From: an uncultured Spartobacteria bacterium
GTDB lineage: Bacteria > Verrucomicrobiota > Verrucomicrobiia > Chthoniobacterales > Terrimicrobiaceae
Length of the DNA: 6,889 nt
Reading direction: 5' to 3'
Assembly: GCA_903915315.1 (NCBI GenBank)
Contig: CAIWSO010000487.1
Span: 1-6,889, forward strand
The position numbers and the translations under genes are program-made. Positions 1 through 6,876 of the stretch are shown piece by piece; the first letter of the stretch is position 1; each line of letters opens with the position of its first letter. The notes under the pieces are model-generated. The model did no database searches, was not told the DNA's origin, and saw only the letters and a list, made by a program, of their open reading frames with translations.

Positions 1-35
1 AAGAGTCAACTGCTCTACCATTGAGCTAGGGACGC
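1..35 (-). tRNA. tRNA-Lys (anticodon CUU), 5' half, cut by window edge
   Basis: Read on the minus strand from 35 to 1, the sequence folds as the 5' half of a tRNA. It has a 7-nt acceptor strand GCGTCCC, then T8 and A9, then a D-arm with stem GCTC/GAGC around the loop AATGGTA (with the conserved GG). A26 follows, then the 5' anticodon stem GTTGA, C32, the invariant T33, and anticodon C34-T35-T36, which reads lysine codon AAG. The 3' half (rest of the anticodon arm, variable loop, T-arm and acceptor 3' strand) lies outside the window, so closure of the acceptor and anticodon stems cannot be checked. The gene is transcribed away from the glycosidase operon and is presumably an unrelated housekeeping neighbour. 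Confidence 0.88.
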
Positions 36-112
36 AAGTTTGGGAATGGCATCGAAGCAAACCCAAAAAAATAAGAGCGCATACTAGTAGCTTTGTGCTT
101 GGGTAACTAGCA

Positions 113-142
113 AGAAAAATTGGCGACAGAAAAACTGGCGAC
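113..142. repeat. 15-bp tandem duplication, unit AGAAAAA(T/C)TGGCGAC
   Basis: Two adjacent 15-bp copies occupy 113-127 and 128-142 and differ only at the eighth base (T versus C). They lie about 80 bp upstream of the tRNA start on its own strand and about 330 bp upstream of the glycosidase start. The cause could be replication slippage or a doubled protein-binding site; nothing in the sequence decides between these. Confidence 0.8.
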
Positions 143-237
143 CCTATTAATCGCGAGATAGGCTGCTCCCTCCTATAAAATTTAGCTCCCCAAGTGTTCT
201 CGAACTCACAATTGCATAGTGGAGTTGATGGGGTTGG

Positions 238-267
238 TAGGGGAAAATCTGCTAGGGGAAAATCTGC
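238..267. repeat. 15-bp perfect tandem duplication, unit TAGGGGAAAATCTGC
   Basis: Two identical 15-bp units run at 238-252 and 253-267, followed by a degenerate third beginning (TAGTGGG at 268-274). The unit is unrelated to the other duplication in this intergenic region but has the same 15-bp period. Confidence 0.85.
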
Positions 268-394
268 TAGTGGGACATTCCGATATCGCGATTCAATTTG
301 AGTGCGCCCATTCAGGCTTTGAAGCGAATCGTGGAAATTCAGTGAGGAAGAATCTGAGAATCCAATGGAACCTTAGGAAATGGCCAAATGGCTA

Positions 395-452
395 GGGTGA
401 CAGGGGGAGGATAGGGGGATTAGGGTAACCAGTTATTCACGCCTCCCTTTTT
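395..452 (+). promoter_or_regulatory. G-rich leader: potential G-quadruplex or terminator-like hairpin
   Basis: Four G-runs (GGG 395-397, GGGGG 403-407, GGGGG 414-418, GGG 423-425) are separated by loops of 5, 6 and 4 nt, which satisfies the usual G3+N1-7 quadruplex pattern on the coding strand. Separately, GGGAGG at 405-410 is the exact complement of CCTCCC at 442-447, and the pairing can be extended by two G-U pairs and one A-U pair. The right arm runs straight into five T residues (448-452). The tract ends about 20 nt before the first possible start codon. The two folds use the same G-run, so they would exclude each other. The loop of about 31 nt is long for a classic intrinsic terminator, and no transcription start is known, so a regulatory role is only inferred. 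Confidence 0.35.
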
Positions 453-472
453 ATTGAATCGAAAATAAACCC

Positions 473-3400
473 ATGCTGATAACGAGATCACATATGAACC
501 AATACCGTAGCCTCCTTTTGGGATGCCTTTTTTTAGTTGTGACGAGTCTTATAGGCCTATGTGACGCGACCGTTGGAGATGCTCGGACCAAAGTTTCCAT
601 TGGCGATGGGTGGTCATTTCATCTGGGTGAGGCTCCTGGCGCGGAATCCCCAAGTTTTGATGATGCCAAGTGGCGGAAACTCGATGTGCCGCATGACTGG
701 AGCATTGAGCAGCCCTACGATCCCAAGATGCCCGGAGGCTCCTCTGTCGGGTATCTTCCGGGAGGCATCGGTTGGTATCGCAAAGCTTTCACGCTTCCTG
801 AATCGGACAAGGGAAAGAAAATCGCTGTGGATTTTGACGGCGTGTATATGGACAGCCAGGTCTGGATCAATGGGCACCTTCTCGGGCACCGCCCCAATGG
901 ATATGTGGGTTTGCGCTACGACCTCACGCCCTATCTGAAATATGGCAGCGAGCCAAACCACATCGCCGTCCGTGCCAATGTTGAACCGAGTGGCAGTCGC
1001 TGGTATCCGGGTGCCGGAATCTACCGCCATGTCTGGCTCACAAAAATGAACCAGATTCATGTCGCCCACATGGGCACCTATGTTACGACGCCTGAGGTTT
1101 CCAAGGAAAAAGCCTCCGTTCGACTTCGCACCGAAGTGGAGAATCAATCGAGTGAAGCATCGGATGTCGTGCTCAGCTCTGTGATTGTGGATTCGACGGG
1201 TAAAACGGTGGCGAGTGCAGAGTCCACCCAACGTGTTGTCGTGGGTGCGATGCAGGAATTTGATCAGCAATTCGTCGTCATCAATCCGCAACTCTGGAGC
1301 CCTGATTCTCCCGATATGTATGAGGTTCTTTCGACGGTCAAGGTTGGTGGAAGGACCGTAGATCAATACACGACGCCTCTAGGCATCCGGAGCTGTGAAT
1401 TTACGGCCGATCGGGGTTTTTTACTGAACGGGGAACGCGTCGATATCAAGGGCGTCTGTTTGCACCACGACTTTGGTGCTCTGGGGACCGCTATTTCCCA
1501 TCGTGCGCTCCAGCGGCAACTGGAAATCTTGCGCGAGATGGGCTGTAACGCTATTCGCACGAGTCACAATCCGCGCGAGCCGGAATTTTATGCGATGTGC
1601 GACCGCATGGGCTTCATGGTGATGAATGAAGCGTTTGATGTTTGGGAGCAGAAGAAGTTGGGGAATGACTTTCACAAGTATTTCAAGGAGTGGCATGAGC
1701 GGGATCTGACCAGCATGGTCCGCCGCGACCGCAATCATCCCTGCGTGATCCTCTGGAGTGTGGGAAATGAGGTGAATGAACAGCACAAACAGGATTTTCC
1801 CGGTCAGGGTGGCGTGATTGCCAAGCGTCTGGTTGACATTTGCAAACAGCACGACCCCAGCCGTGCGGTCACGGCGGCCTGCAATTCTGCAGAGGCTTGC
1901 GAGAAAAATGGCATCACGGCGGCCCTCGATGTCTATGGGCAAAATTACGTCCTCGAAACCTTCGAAAAATACAAAGGCAAAAAACCCCTCATCGGCTCGG
2001 AGAATGCAACCAACTTCGCGACGCGCGATAGTTATTCTTATGAGATCGTCAAAGATAAGGGCCTCAAAATGGCCTTCCAGAACATTAAGAATAACAGCGA
2101 ATGCACGGGATATGGAAGATTCTGGGGGGATGATCGAACCGATCACACTCTCATCACAATGAGAAAATCGCCGTGGGTGGCAGGGCAATTTGCTTGGACC
2201 GGGTTTGATTATCTTGGCGAGTGTTTTCCTTTTCACTGGCCTGTCCGCAATGGCATGTTTGGCATCATCGATCTGGCCGGATTTCCCAAGGACTCCTACT
2301 ACATATACCAAGCGGATTGGACAGATAAGCCTTCCGTTCATATCATTCCCCAGAGTTGGAACTTCTCCCAATTCTTCCTCGCGCCGATTCCTGTTTGGGT
2401 CTACAGCAACAGCGAGGAAGTGGAGTTGTTTGTGAACAACCGCTCCCTTGGGGTGAAAAAAATAAACCGCACCGAGACACTTTATGCGGAGTGGCTTGTG
2501 AAATATGAGCCCGGTGAGCTGAAGGCGGTAGGCAGAACCAATGGCCAGATCGTGTGCACGGACCTCGTTCGAACGGCAGGCGATCCGGTGGGCTTCGAAG
2601 TGCTCGCTGACCGATCTGAAATCGCTGCGGACGGGGCGGATCTGAGCTTTCTGGAAGTTCGCTTGGTGGATAAAAATGGTGTGACCTGTCGAGACTCGGA
2701 CCGGACGATTCGTGTGACTGTCGAAGGTGCTGGCACATTGGTCGGCATTGATAATGGGAGCGCCAGCAACCACTCGCCTTTCAAGGGCAACCAGGTCGAA
2801 ACATGTTACGGTCGCGCACTGGTGATCCTCAAGTCGACCAAGCAGGCGGGATTTATTCGATTGAGTATTTCAGCCGATGGAGTGATGAGCGACAAGGTCG
2901 CCATTACGACCCTGCTTCCGGGAGATGCCAAACTGGTGGACGCAGCAACGAAGCGCGACCAGTTGGAAAGAGAGAATAACAAAAAATTCAGCCGTCATCA
3001 CCTTGCGAAGATGCAGCAGTTTGGCAACTTGGTTGAGGGGAAGACGGCCAGCGCTTCGTCATCAAGCCAAGAAAATCCTCCTAGCCATGCCGTCGACGGG
3101 AATCTTCAAACTCGCTGGTGTCCGAAGGATGGAAACACAGGCCAATCATGGCAGGTCGATCTCGGTGCCCTTCGTGAGCTGAAGGGGGCGAAGATCATTT
3201 GGCAAACCAGCAACAAGTATCAATACACCGTCGAGGGATCGGCGGATGGAGTGAAATGGGAAATGCTCAGTGACCAATCGAAAAAGGCGGATTCACAGCA
3301 AGAACACAGTCTCGCTTTTAATCACAAAGGTATCCGGCATGTAAAAATCACCACGACGGGTCTGCCCACGGGCTTGTGGGGCACCTTTTCTGAAGTCGAA

Positions 3401-3997
3401 ATCTATGGGCTCATCGAGGAAGGTTCTCAACAGCAGGTCGAGGCTGGCGTCAAAATGTCGAGCAATGGGACCCTTGTTGTGGCACCCGTGTTCAAGCATG
3501 GCTTAGGCCTGCATATCGACTCCATCGTTGCCTCGCGCAATAAGAAGCCACCGACGTGGTCCGAGAAGAATGCGCGAAACGTCATTGTGGATGAGGCCAA
3601 GAAGCTGGGTGTTGAGTTTGTGGTGGACGGTAAAATGCCCGGTGTTGAAGGAATCCGCTCGATCCAAGATGGAAAAGCTTCCTCGGGAGAGTCTCGGAAT
3701 CAAGACCAGTCGATGCCCATGGTTTTTGACGGCGTGAGTAAAGCCGGAAACATCACTTTTGAAATCCTCACCAGCGAGGATGTTCCCGACAAAACCGATA
3801 ATACCGATCACATCACAGACTTCCTTGGTGCGGCTCAGAGGCTTGTTGAAGAGCTCAAGACCAAACGCGGCGAATATAAAGTCGGCATTTTCTATGACCC
3901 GTTGGCAGGAAAAGGTGACGTTGCCGATGAGGAACCCTTACGCAAGCAGGTGCGTGACTTTGTTGCGTGGCTGAAAAACGAAAAACACTTGAATTAA
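473..3997 (+). CDS. Exported GH2 beta-galactosidase-like glycosidase with DUF4982, discoidin module and novel C-terminal domain
   Basis: Probably cleaves a terminal beta-linked sugar, most likely galactose, from a glycan outside the cytoplasm by the retaining mechanism of glycoside hydrolase family 2. Order of parts: signal peptide (about 8-32); sugar-binding jelly roll (about 44-190, with PHDWSIE at 73-79 and GAGIYRHVWL at 180-189); Ig-like domain (about 200-305); TIM barrel (about 306-620); DUF4982 (about 637-700); GH2 C-terminal Ig-like domain (about 703-815); F5/8 type C (CBM32-like) domain (about 850-980); then about 190 residues I do not recognise. The acid/base is E433 in GNEVNE and the nucleophile E510 in PLIGSE; supporting motifs are RTSHNP at 362-367 and FAWTGFDY at 573-580. 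At 1174 residues it is longer than relatives that end after the C-terminal Ig-like domain. Two starts are possible: ATG 473, or ATG 494 (MNQYRS), which has a GAGA six bases upstream and gives a cleaner signal peptide. Neither has a strong ribosome-binding site. It is the first gene of the apparent operon. GH2 also contains glucuronidases and mannosidases, so the substrate is uncertain. Confidence 0.9.
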   Translation: MLITRSHMNQYRSLLLGCLFLVVTSLIGLCDATVGDARTKVSIGDGWSFHLGEAPGAESPSFDDAKWRKLDVPHDWSIEQPYDPKMPGGSSVGYLPGGIGWYRKAFTLPESDKGKKIAVDFDGVYMDSQVWINGHLLGHRPNGYVGLRYDLTPYLKYGSEPNHIAVRANVEPSGSRWYPGAGIYRHVWLTKMNQIHVAHMGTYVTTPEVSKEKASVRLRTEVENQSSEASDVVLSSVIVDSTGKTVASAESTQRVVVGAMQEFDQQFVVINPQLWSPDSPDMYEVLSTVKVGGRTVDQYTTPLGIRSCEFTADRGFLLNGERVDIKGVCLHHDFGALGTAISHRALQRQLEILREMGCNAIRTSHNPREPEFYAMCDRMGFMVMNEAFDVWEQKKLGNDFHKYFKEWHERDLTSMVRRDRNHPCVILWSVGNEVNEQHKQDFPGQGGVIAKRLVDICKQHDPSRAVTAACNSAEACEKNGITAALDVYGQNYVLETFEKYKGKKPLIGSENATNFATRDSYSYEIVKDKGLKMAFQNIKNNSECTGYGRFWGDDRTDHTLITMRKSPWVAGQFAWTGFDYLGECFPFHWPVRNGMFGIIDLAGFPKDSYYIYQADWTDKPSVHIIPQSWNFSQFFLAPIPVWVYSNSEEVELFVNNRSLGVKKINRTETLYAEWLVKYEPGELKAVGRTNGQIVCTDLVRTAGDPVGFEVLADRSEIAADGADLSFLEVRLVDKNGVTCRDSDRTIRVTVEGAGTLVGIDNGSASNHSPFKGNQVETCYGRALVILKSTKQAGFIRLSISADGVMSDKVAITTLLPGDAKLVDAATKRDQLERENNKKFSRHHLAKMQQFGNLVEGKTASASSSSQENPPSHAVDGNLQTRWCPKDGNTGQSWQVDLGALRELKGAKIIWQTSNKYQYTVEGSADGVKWEMLSDQSKKADSQQEHSLAFNHKGIRHVKITTTGLPTGLWGTFSEVEIYGLIEEGSQQQVEAGVKMSSNGTLVVAPVFKHGLGLHIDSIVASRNKKPPTWSEKNARNVIVDEAKKLGVEFVVDGKMPGVEGIRSIQDGKASSGESRNQDQSMPMVFDGVSKAGNITFEILTSEDVPDKTDNTDHITDFLGAAQRLVEELKTKRGEYKVGIFYDPLAGKGDVADEEPLRKQVRDFVAWLKNEKHLN

Positions 3998-4027
3998 GTG
4001 CTATTCAAACAAACCCAGAATCCCAAA

Positions 4028-6844
4028 ATGAAAAAAACCGCATCCATCCTAGCCTCCCTCGTTTGCCTTTATCCCATGTCCACTCTGGTGGCGGGTGAAG
4101 GTCAGCCCACGGATATGTATAACGTTGTCTGGGACTCGCCCAGCAAGGACTACAACGGCTCCATGCCTATTGGTAACGGCGACCTTGCTGCAAATGTGTG
4201 GGTCGAACCGACCGGCGATCTGATCTTTTATCTTTCCAAAAGTGATTCCTGGACCGGCGGTCGCCCGGATCCGGAATTGGTGAAGTTGGGAAGGGTTCGC
4301 ATCCGTCTCGATAAGCCTCTCTTTCAAGAGGGATCGACGTTTCGGCAGGTGTTGGATCTGAAGACCGGAAGCATCACGATTGATGCCTCCGCTGGAGATC
4401 AGAAACGTTCTTTGCGCTTCTGGATTGATGCGAATCGCCCAGTGGTTCATGTCGACATTCAAAGTTCCGTGGAGTGCACCGCTGAGATCGCCTTAGAAAG
4501 CTGGCGGGCGGAAGGGAAGTGGCTTCAAGGCGGAGCCGAAAAAGATGTGATTCTGCCGACAGATGGGCAGACGGTCCGATGGTATCAACGGAATGTGCAT
4601 ACTGTCTTTGCTGAATCTTTCAAATTTCAGCATCTGGGAGATATTGTGGATCAGTTTACTGATCCGCTCATGAATCGGACCTTCGGTGGTCTGATTTCCG
4701 GCGAAGGGCTGAAGTCTAAAGATGATAAAACGCTCGTGACTTCGGCGCCCGCTAAGGAGATCGCCGTCAGCATCCATGCGCTCACAGCTCAAACAAAAAC
4801 GCCCGAGGATTGGTTGGCTCAACTCGAGCAACAGAGAAAGACGGTGGAAGCTTTTCCCAAGGACGAGGCTTGGTCGAGCCACGTGAAATGGTGGCAGGAT
4901 TTTTGGCAGAGAAGTTGGATCTATGTCACGGCTGGGCAGCCGTCGGAAAAAAAAGCGGTTTTGCCTCTGATCCCTTCAAACACGCTCAATTTCCGGCTCG
5001 GAATGAACTCCGGTGGCGGAAACAAATTCCATGGCGAAATGGGACGGGCAAGTATTTTGAAACGTGCCCTGAATCAGGAGGAAATGCTTAAACTCGCTGG
5101 AAACCAGTCCGAGCAGTCAGGATTGAATCAAGAAGACATCCTTTTCAGTTCAATGTCCGGTCTGCATTTGGAGATCAAAGACTCCTCCGCTTGGACGGAT
5201 GCATCTGCGATGACCTTTGAGGCATGGATTAAACCTACCCGCGATACTCCGGATGGCAGAATCCTCGACAAGACACCGGCCGGAAGCGACGAGGGGTTCC
5301 TGCTCGATACCTATCCCGGAACGGGCCTTCGACTGATTGCGGGTAAGATTCGATTTGATGTCCTTAATTGCCTAAAAGCCGATGAGTGGAATCATGTCGC
5401 TGTAGCCGTAGATGCGAGTCAGCAGAGAATGGAATTGTATCTCAACGGTAAACGGGTGGCTGGCCAAGGTGAGACCAAAAGTAATCTGAACGAGGCCTTC
5501 GATGTGAGTCGCGCTTACGCCCTTCAGCATTGGGTCCAGGCCTGTGCCGGACGAGGAGCCTACCCCATTAAGTTCAACGGATCCATTTTTACCGTAGATG
5601 GCATGGATAATTACCAGAACGTTCCGGAGGGATCATATGCTGGCCCTGACCACCGTCGCTGGGGTGGACCTTACTGGTGGCAGAATACTCGGTTGATCTA
5701 CTGGCCGATGCTGTATTCCGGTGATTACGACCAGATGGCTCCGCTTTTCACCATGTATCGAAATATGCTGCCTCTTCTCAAAGAGCGAACACGCCGTTAT
5801 TTCGGCCATGATGGGGTAAACTTCTCAGAGACCACGCAGATGTGGGGGCTCAATCGCAAACAGGATTTTGGCATGGGTAAAGAAAACCCGGATGTCTATT
5901 CGAAGTGTCCTTATACGAGGTATTACTGGGATGGCGGCCTGGAGATGTCCACCATGTTGCTGGCCTATTATCTCAATACACAAGATGAGGCTTTCGTGAA
6001 AGAGACGTTGCTGCCCATTGCGGATCAGGTGGTGATCTTCTATGACCAGCATTACAAACGCACTCAAGATGGCAAATTGCATATCTCGCCTTCGCAGGTG
6101 CTGGAAACCTGGCATACGGCAGAGGATCCGATTACTGTCCTCGCCGGTCTGCGAACCGTGCTAGGCGGACTGCTGAAATTGCCCGATTCGTTGACTACAG
6201 CTGAACAGAGAGAGCGCTGGCAGCGATTCCTCGGCGAGGTGAAGGAACTTCCCATCGCAGAGGAAGACGGCAAGAAATGGTTAAAGCCAGCCCATGTATT
6301 CTCCGATCGGAAAAACTGTGAAAACCCCACGCTTTATGCGGTCTTTCCCTACCCGATCTATGGTGTCGGGAAGCCCGATCTGGAGATCGGTCGGGAATCA
6401 TTTGCGCGGCGTGATAACAAACGCACGGGTGGTTGGCAGCAGGATTCGATTCAGGCCGCCCTGCTCGGTCTGACCGAGCAGGCGAAGACCTATCTCGTCC
6501 AGGCTGTCACCACAGAGAATCTCATGGGCAGCGCCAATGAAAAAGCGAACCGCTCGGATAGCCGCTTCCCGGCCTTCTGGGGGCCAAATTTCGACTGGAT
6601 ACCCGACCAGTGCCAAGCTTCCGTGATCCTCTCCACTCTGCAATACATGCTCATGCAGACGGATGGTAAGAAAATCATTCTTCTTCCCGCCTGGCCAAAA
6701 GAATGGAACGTATCCTTCAAACTCCACGCTCCCTACCAAACAACCGTCGAAGGGCGGGTGGAAAATGGAAAAGTGGTGGATTTAAAGGTCACTCCAGAAT
6801 CCCGCATCAAAGACATCGTAAATGCCGAAAATTTAAAACATTAA
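4028..6844 (+). CDS. Exported DUF5703/GH95-like alpha-L-fucosidase-type glycosidase with an inserted LamG-like domain
   Basis: Likely removes an alpha-linked L-fucose or L-galactose type sugar, judged from similarity to the GH95 fold; activity is not proven. Numbering is from ATG 4028 (938 residues). It has a signal peptide at about 1-23 (MKKTASILAS...), a DUF5703 N-terminal beta domain at about 28-290 (MPIGNGDLAANVWVE, YLSKSDSW), a LamG-like jelly roll at about 311-485, an alpha/alpha barrel at about 490-870 starting at ACAGRGAYPIKFNGS, and a small C-terminal beta domain. Judged against the GH95 catalytic pattern by eye, SPSQVLETW supplies an acid candidate E693 and WQNTRLIYWP supplies N553. 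The first asparagine of the GH95 NxN pair appears to be W551, so GH95 chemistry may not carry over directly. D796 or D806 near TGGWQQD may be the remaining acidic residue. An in-frame GTG directly after the upstream stop (3998) would add 10 residues ahead of the signal peptide and is less likely. The 30-nt gap to the GH2 gene suggests cotranscription. No clear Shine-Dalgarno sequence is visible. Confidence 0.82.
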   Translation: MKKTASILASLVCLYPMSTLVAGEGQPTDMYNVVWDSPSKDYNGSMPIGNGDLAANVWVEPTGDLIFYLSKSDSWTGGRPDPELVKLGRVRIRLDKPLFQEGSTFRQVLDLKTGSITIDASAGDQKRSLRFWIDANRPVVHVDIQSSVECTAEIALESWRAEGKWLQGGAEKDVILPTDGQTVRWYQRNVHTVFAESFKFQHLGDIVDQFTDPLMNRTFGGLISGEGLKSKDDKTLVTSAPAKEIAVSIHALTAQTKTPEDWLAQLEQQRKTVEAFPKDEAWSSHVKWWQDFWQRSWIYVTAGQPSEKKAVLPLIPSNTLNFRLGMNSGGGNKFHGEMGRASILKRALNQEEMLKLAGNQSEQSGLNQEDILFSSMSGLHLEIKDSSAWTDASAMTFEAWIKPTRDTPDGRILDKTPAGSDEGFLLDTYPGTGLRLIAGKIRFDVLNCLKADEWNHVAVAVDASQQRMELYLNGKRVAGQGETKSNLNEAFDVSRAYALQHWVQACAGRGAYPIKFNGSIFTVDGMDNYQNVPEGSYAGPDHRRWGGPYWWQNTRLIYWPMLYSGDYDQMAPLFTMYRNMLPLLKERTRRYFGHDGVNFSETTQMWGLNRKQDFGMGKENPDVYSKCPYTRYYWDGGLEMSTMLLAYYLNTQDEAFVKETLLPIADQVVIFYDQHYKRTQDGKLHISPSQVLETWHTAEDPITVLAGLRTVLGGLLKLPDSLTTAEQRERWQRFLGEVKELPIAEEDGKKWLKPAHVFSDRKNCENPTLYAVFPYPIYGVGKPDLEIGRESFARRDNKRTGGWQQDSIQAALLGLTEQAKTYLVQAVTTENLMGSANEKANRSDSRFPAFWGPNFDWIPDQCQASVILSTLQYMLMQTDGKKIILLPAWPKEWNVSFKLHAPYQTTVEGRVENGKVVDLKVTPESRIKDIVNAENLKH

Positions 6845-6849
6845 TAACC

Positions 6850-6876
6850 TCAATAACATCAATAATATCAATATGA
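6850..6876. repeat. Three tandem 9-bp units TCAATAACA / TCAATAATA / TCAATATGA
   Basis: Directly after the stop codon of the GH95-like gene come three imperfect 9-bp units at 6850-6858, 6859-6867 and 6868-6876. The third contains an ATG at 6873. The tract is strongly AT-rich compared with the flanking gene. It shows no hairpin, so there is no sign of a terminator here. Confidence 0.7.

Larger units (their letters stand above)
36..472. other. Noncoding intergenic region between divergent tRNA and glycosidase operon
   Basis: I see no credible coding sequence on either strand in these 437 bases. They must hold the promoter of the tRNA (minus strand) and that of the glycosidase genes (plus strand), but I find no convincing -35/-10 pair or Bacteroidota-type -33/-7 pair for either. 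What can be seen are two short tandem duplications, an 8-bp palindrome CGATATCG at 281-288, and a G-rich stretch followed by a CCTCCC-T5 tract immediately before the first gene. Confidence 0.7.

Noticed and set aside
70..115. Promoter for the tRNA on the minus strand (TTGCTA with TACTAG about 18 bp later)
   Set aside because: The match to either hexamer is weak, and an AT-containing stretch of this size gives such pairs by chance.
1..142. tRNA-linked integration site of a genomic island
   Set aside because: The operon faces the 5' end of the tRNA, whereas islands usually insert at the 3' end. No integrase or direct repeat of the tRNA sequence is seen.
403..425. Ribosome-binding site GGGGGAGG for a small leader ORF
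   Set aside because: It matches a Shine-Dalgarno sequence, but no ATG, GTG or TTG follows at usable spacing, and it is too far from the start at 473 or 494.
500..565. Lipoprotein signal in the GH2 protein (LLLGC or LIGLC)
   Set aside because: LLGC comes too early, leaving almost no hydrophobic core before it. IGLC has Leu just before the Cys, which breaks the lipobox. An ordinary signal peptide is simpler.
614..1366. Open frame of 250 codons on the minus strand near the start of the GH2 gene
   Set aside because: It overlaps the conserved sugar-binding domain coded on the plus strand. Its translation is rich in Arg, His and Ile without any motif, as expected for an antisense shadow.
1421..2773. 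Long open frame of 450 codons on the minus strand inside the GH2 gene
   Set aside because: The plus-strand frame carries complete GH2 catalytic motifs across the same bases. The minus frame shows no recognisable domain and is explained by codon bias of the real gene.
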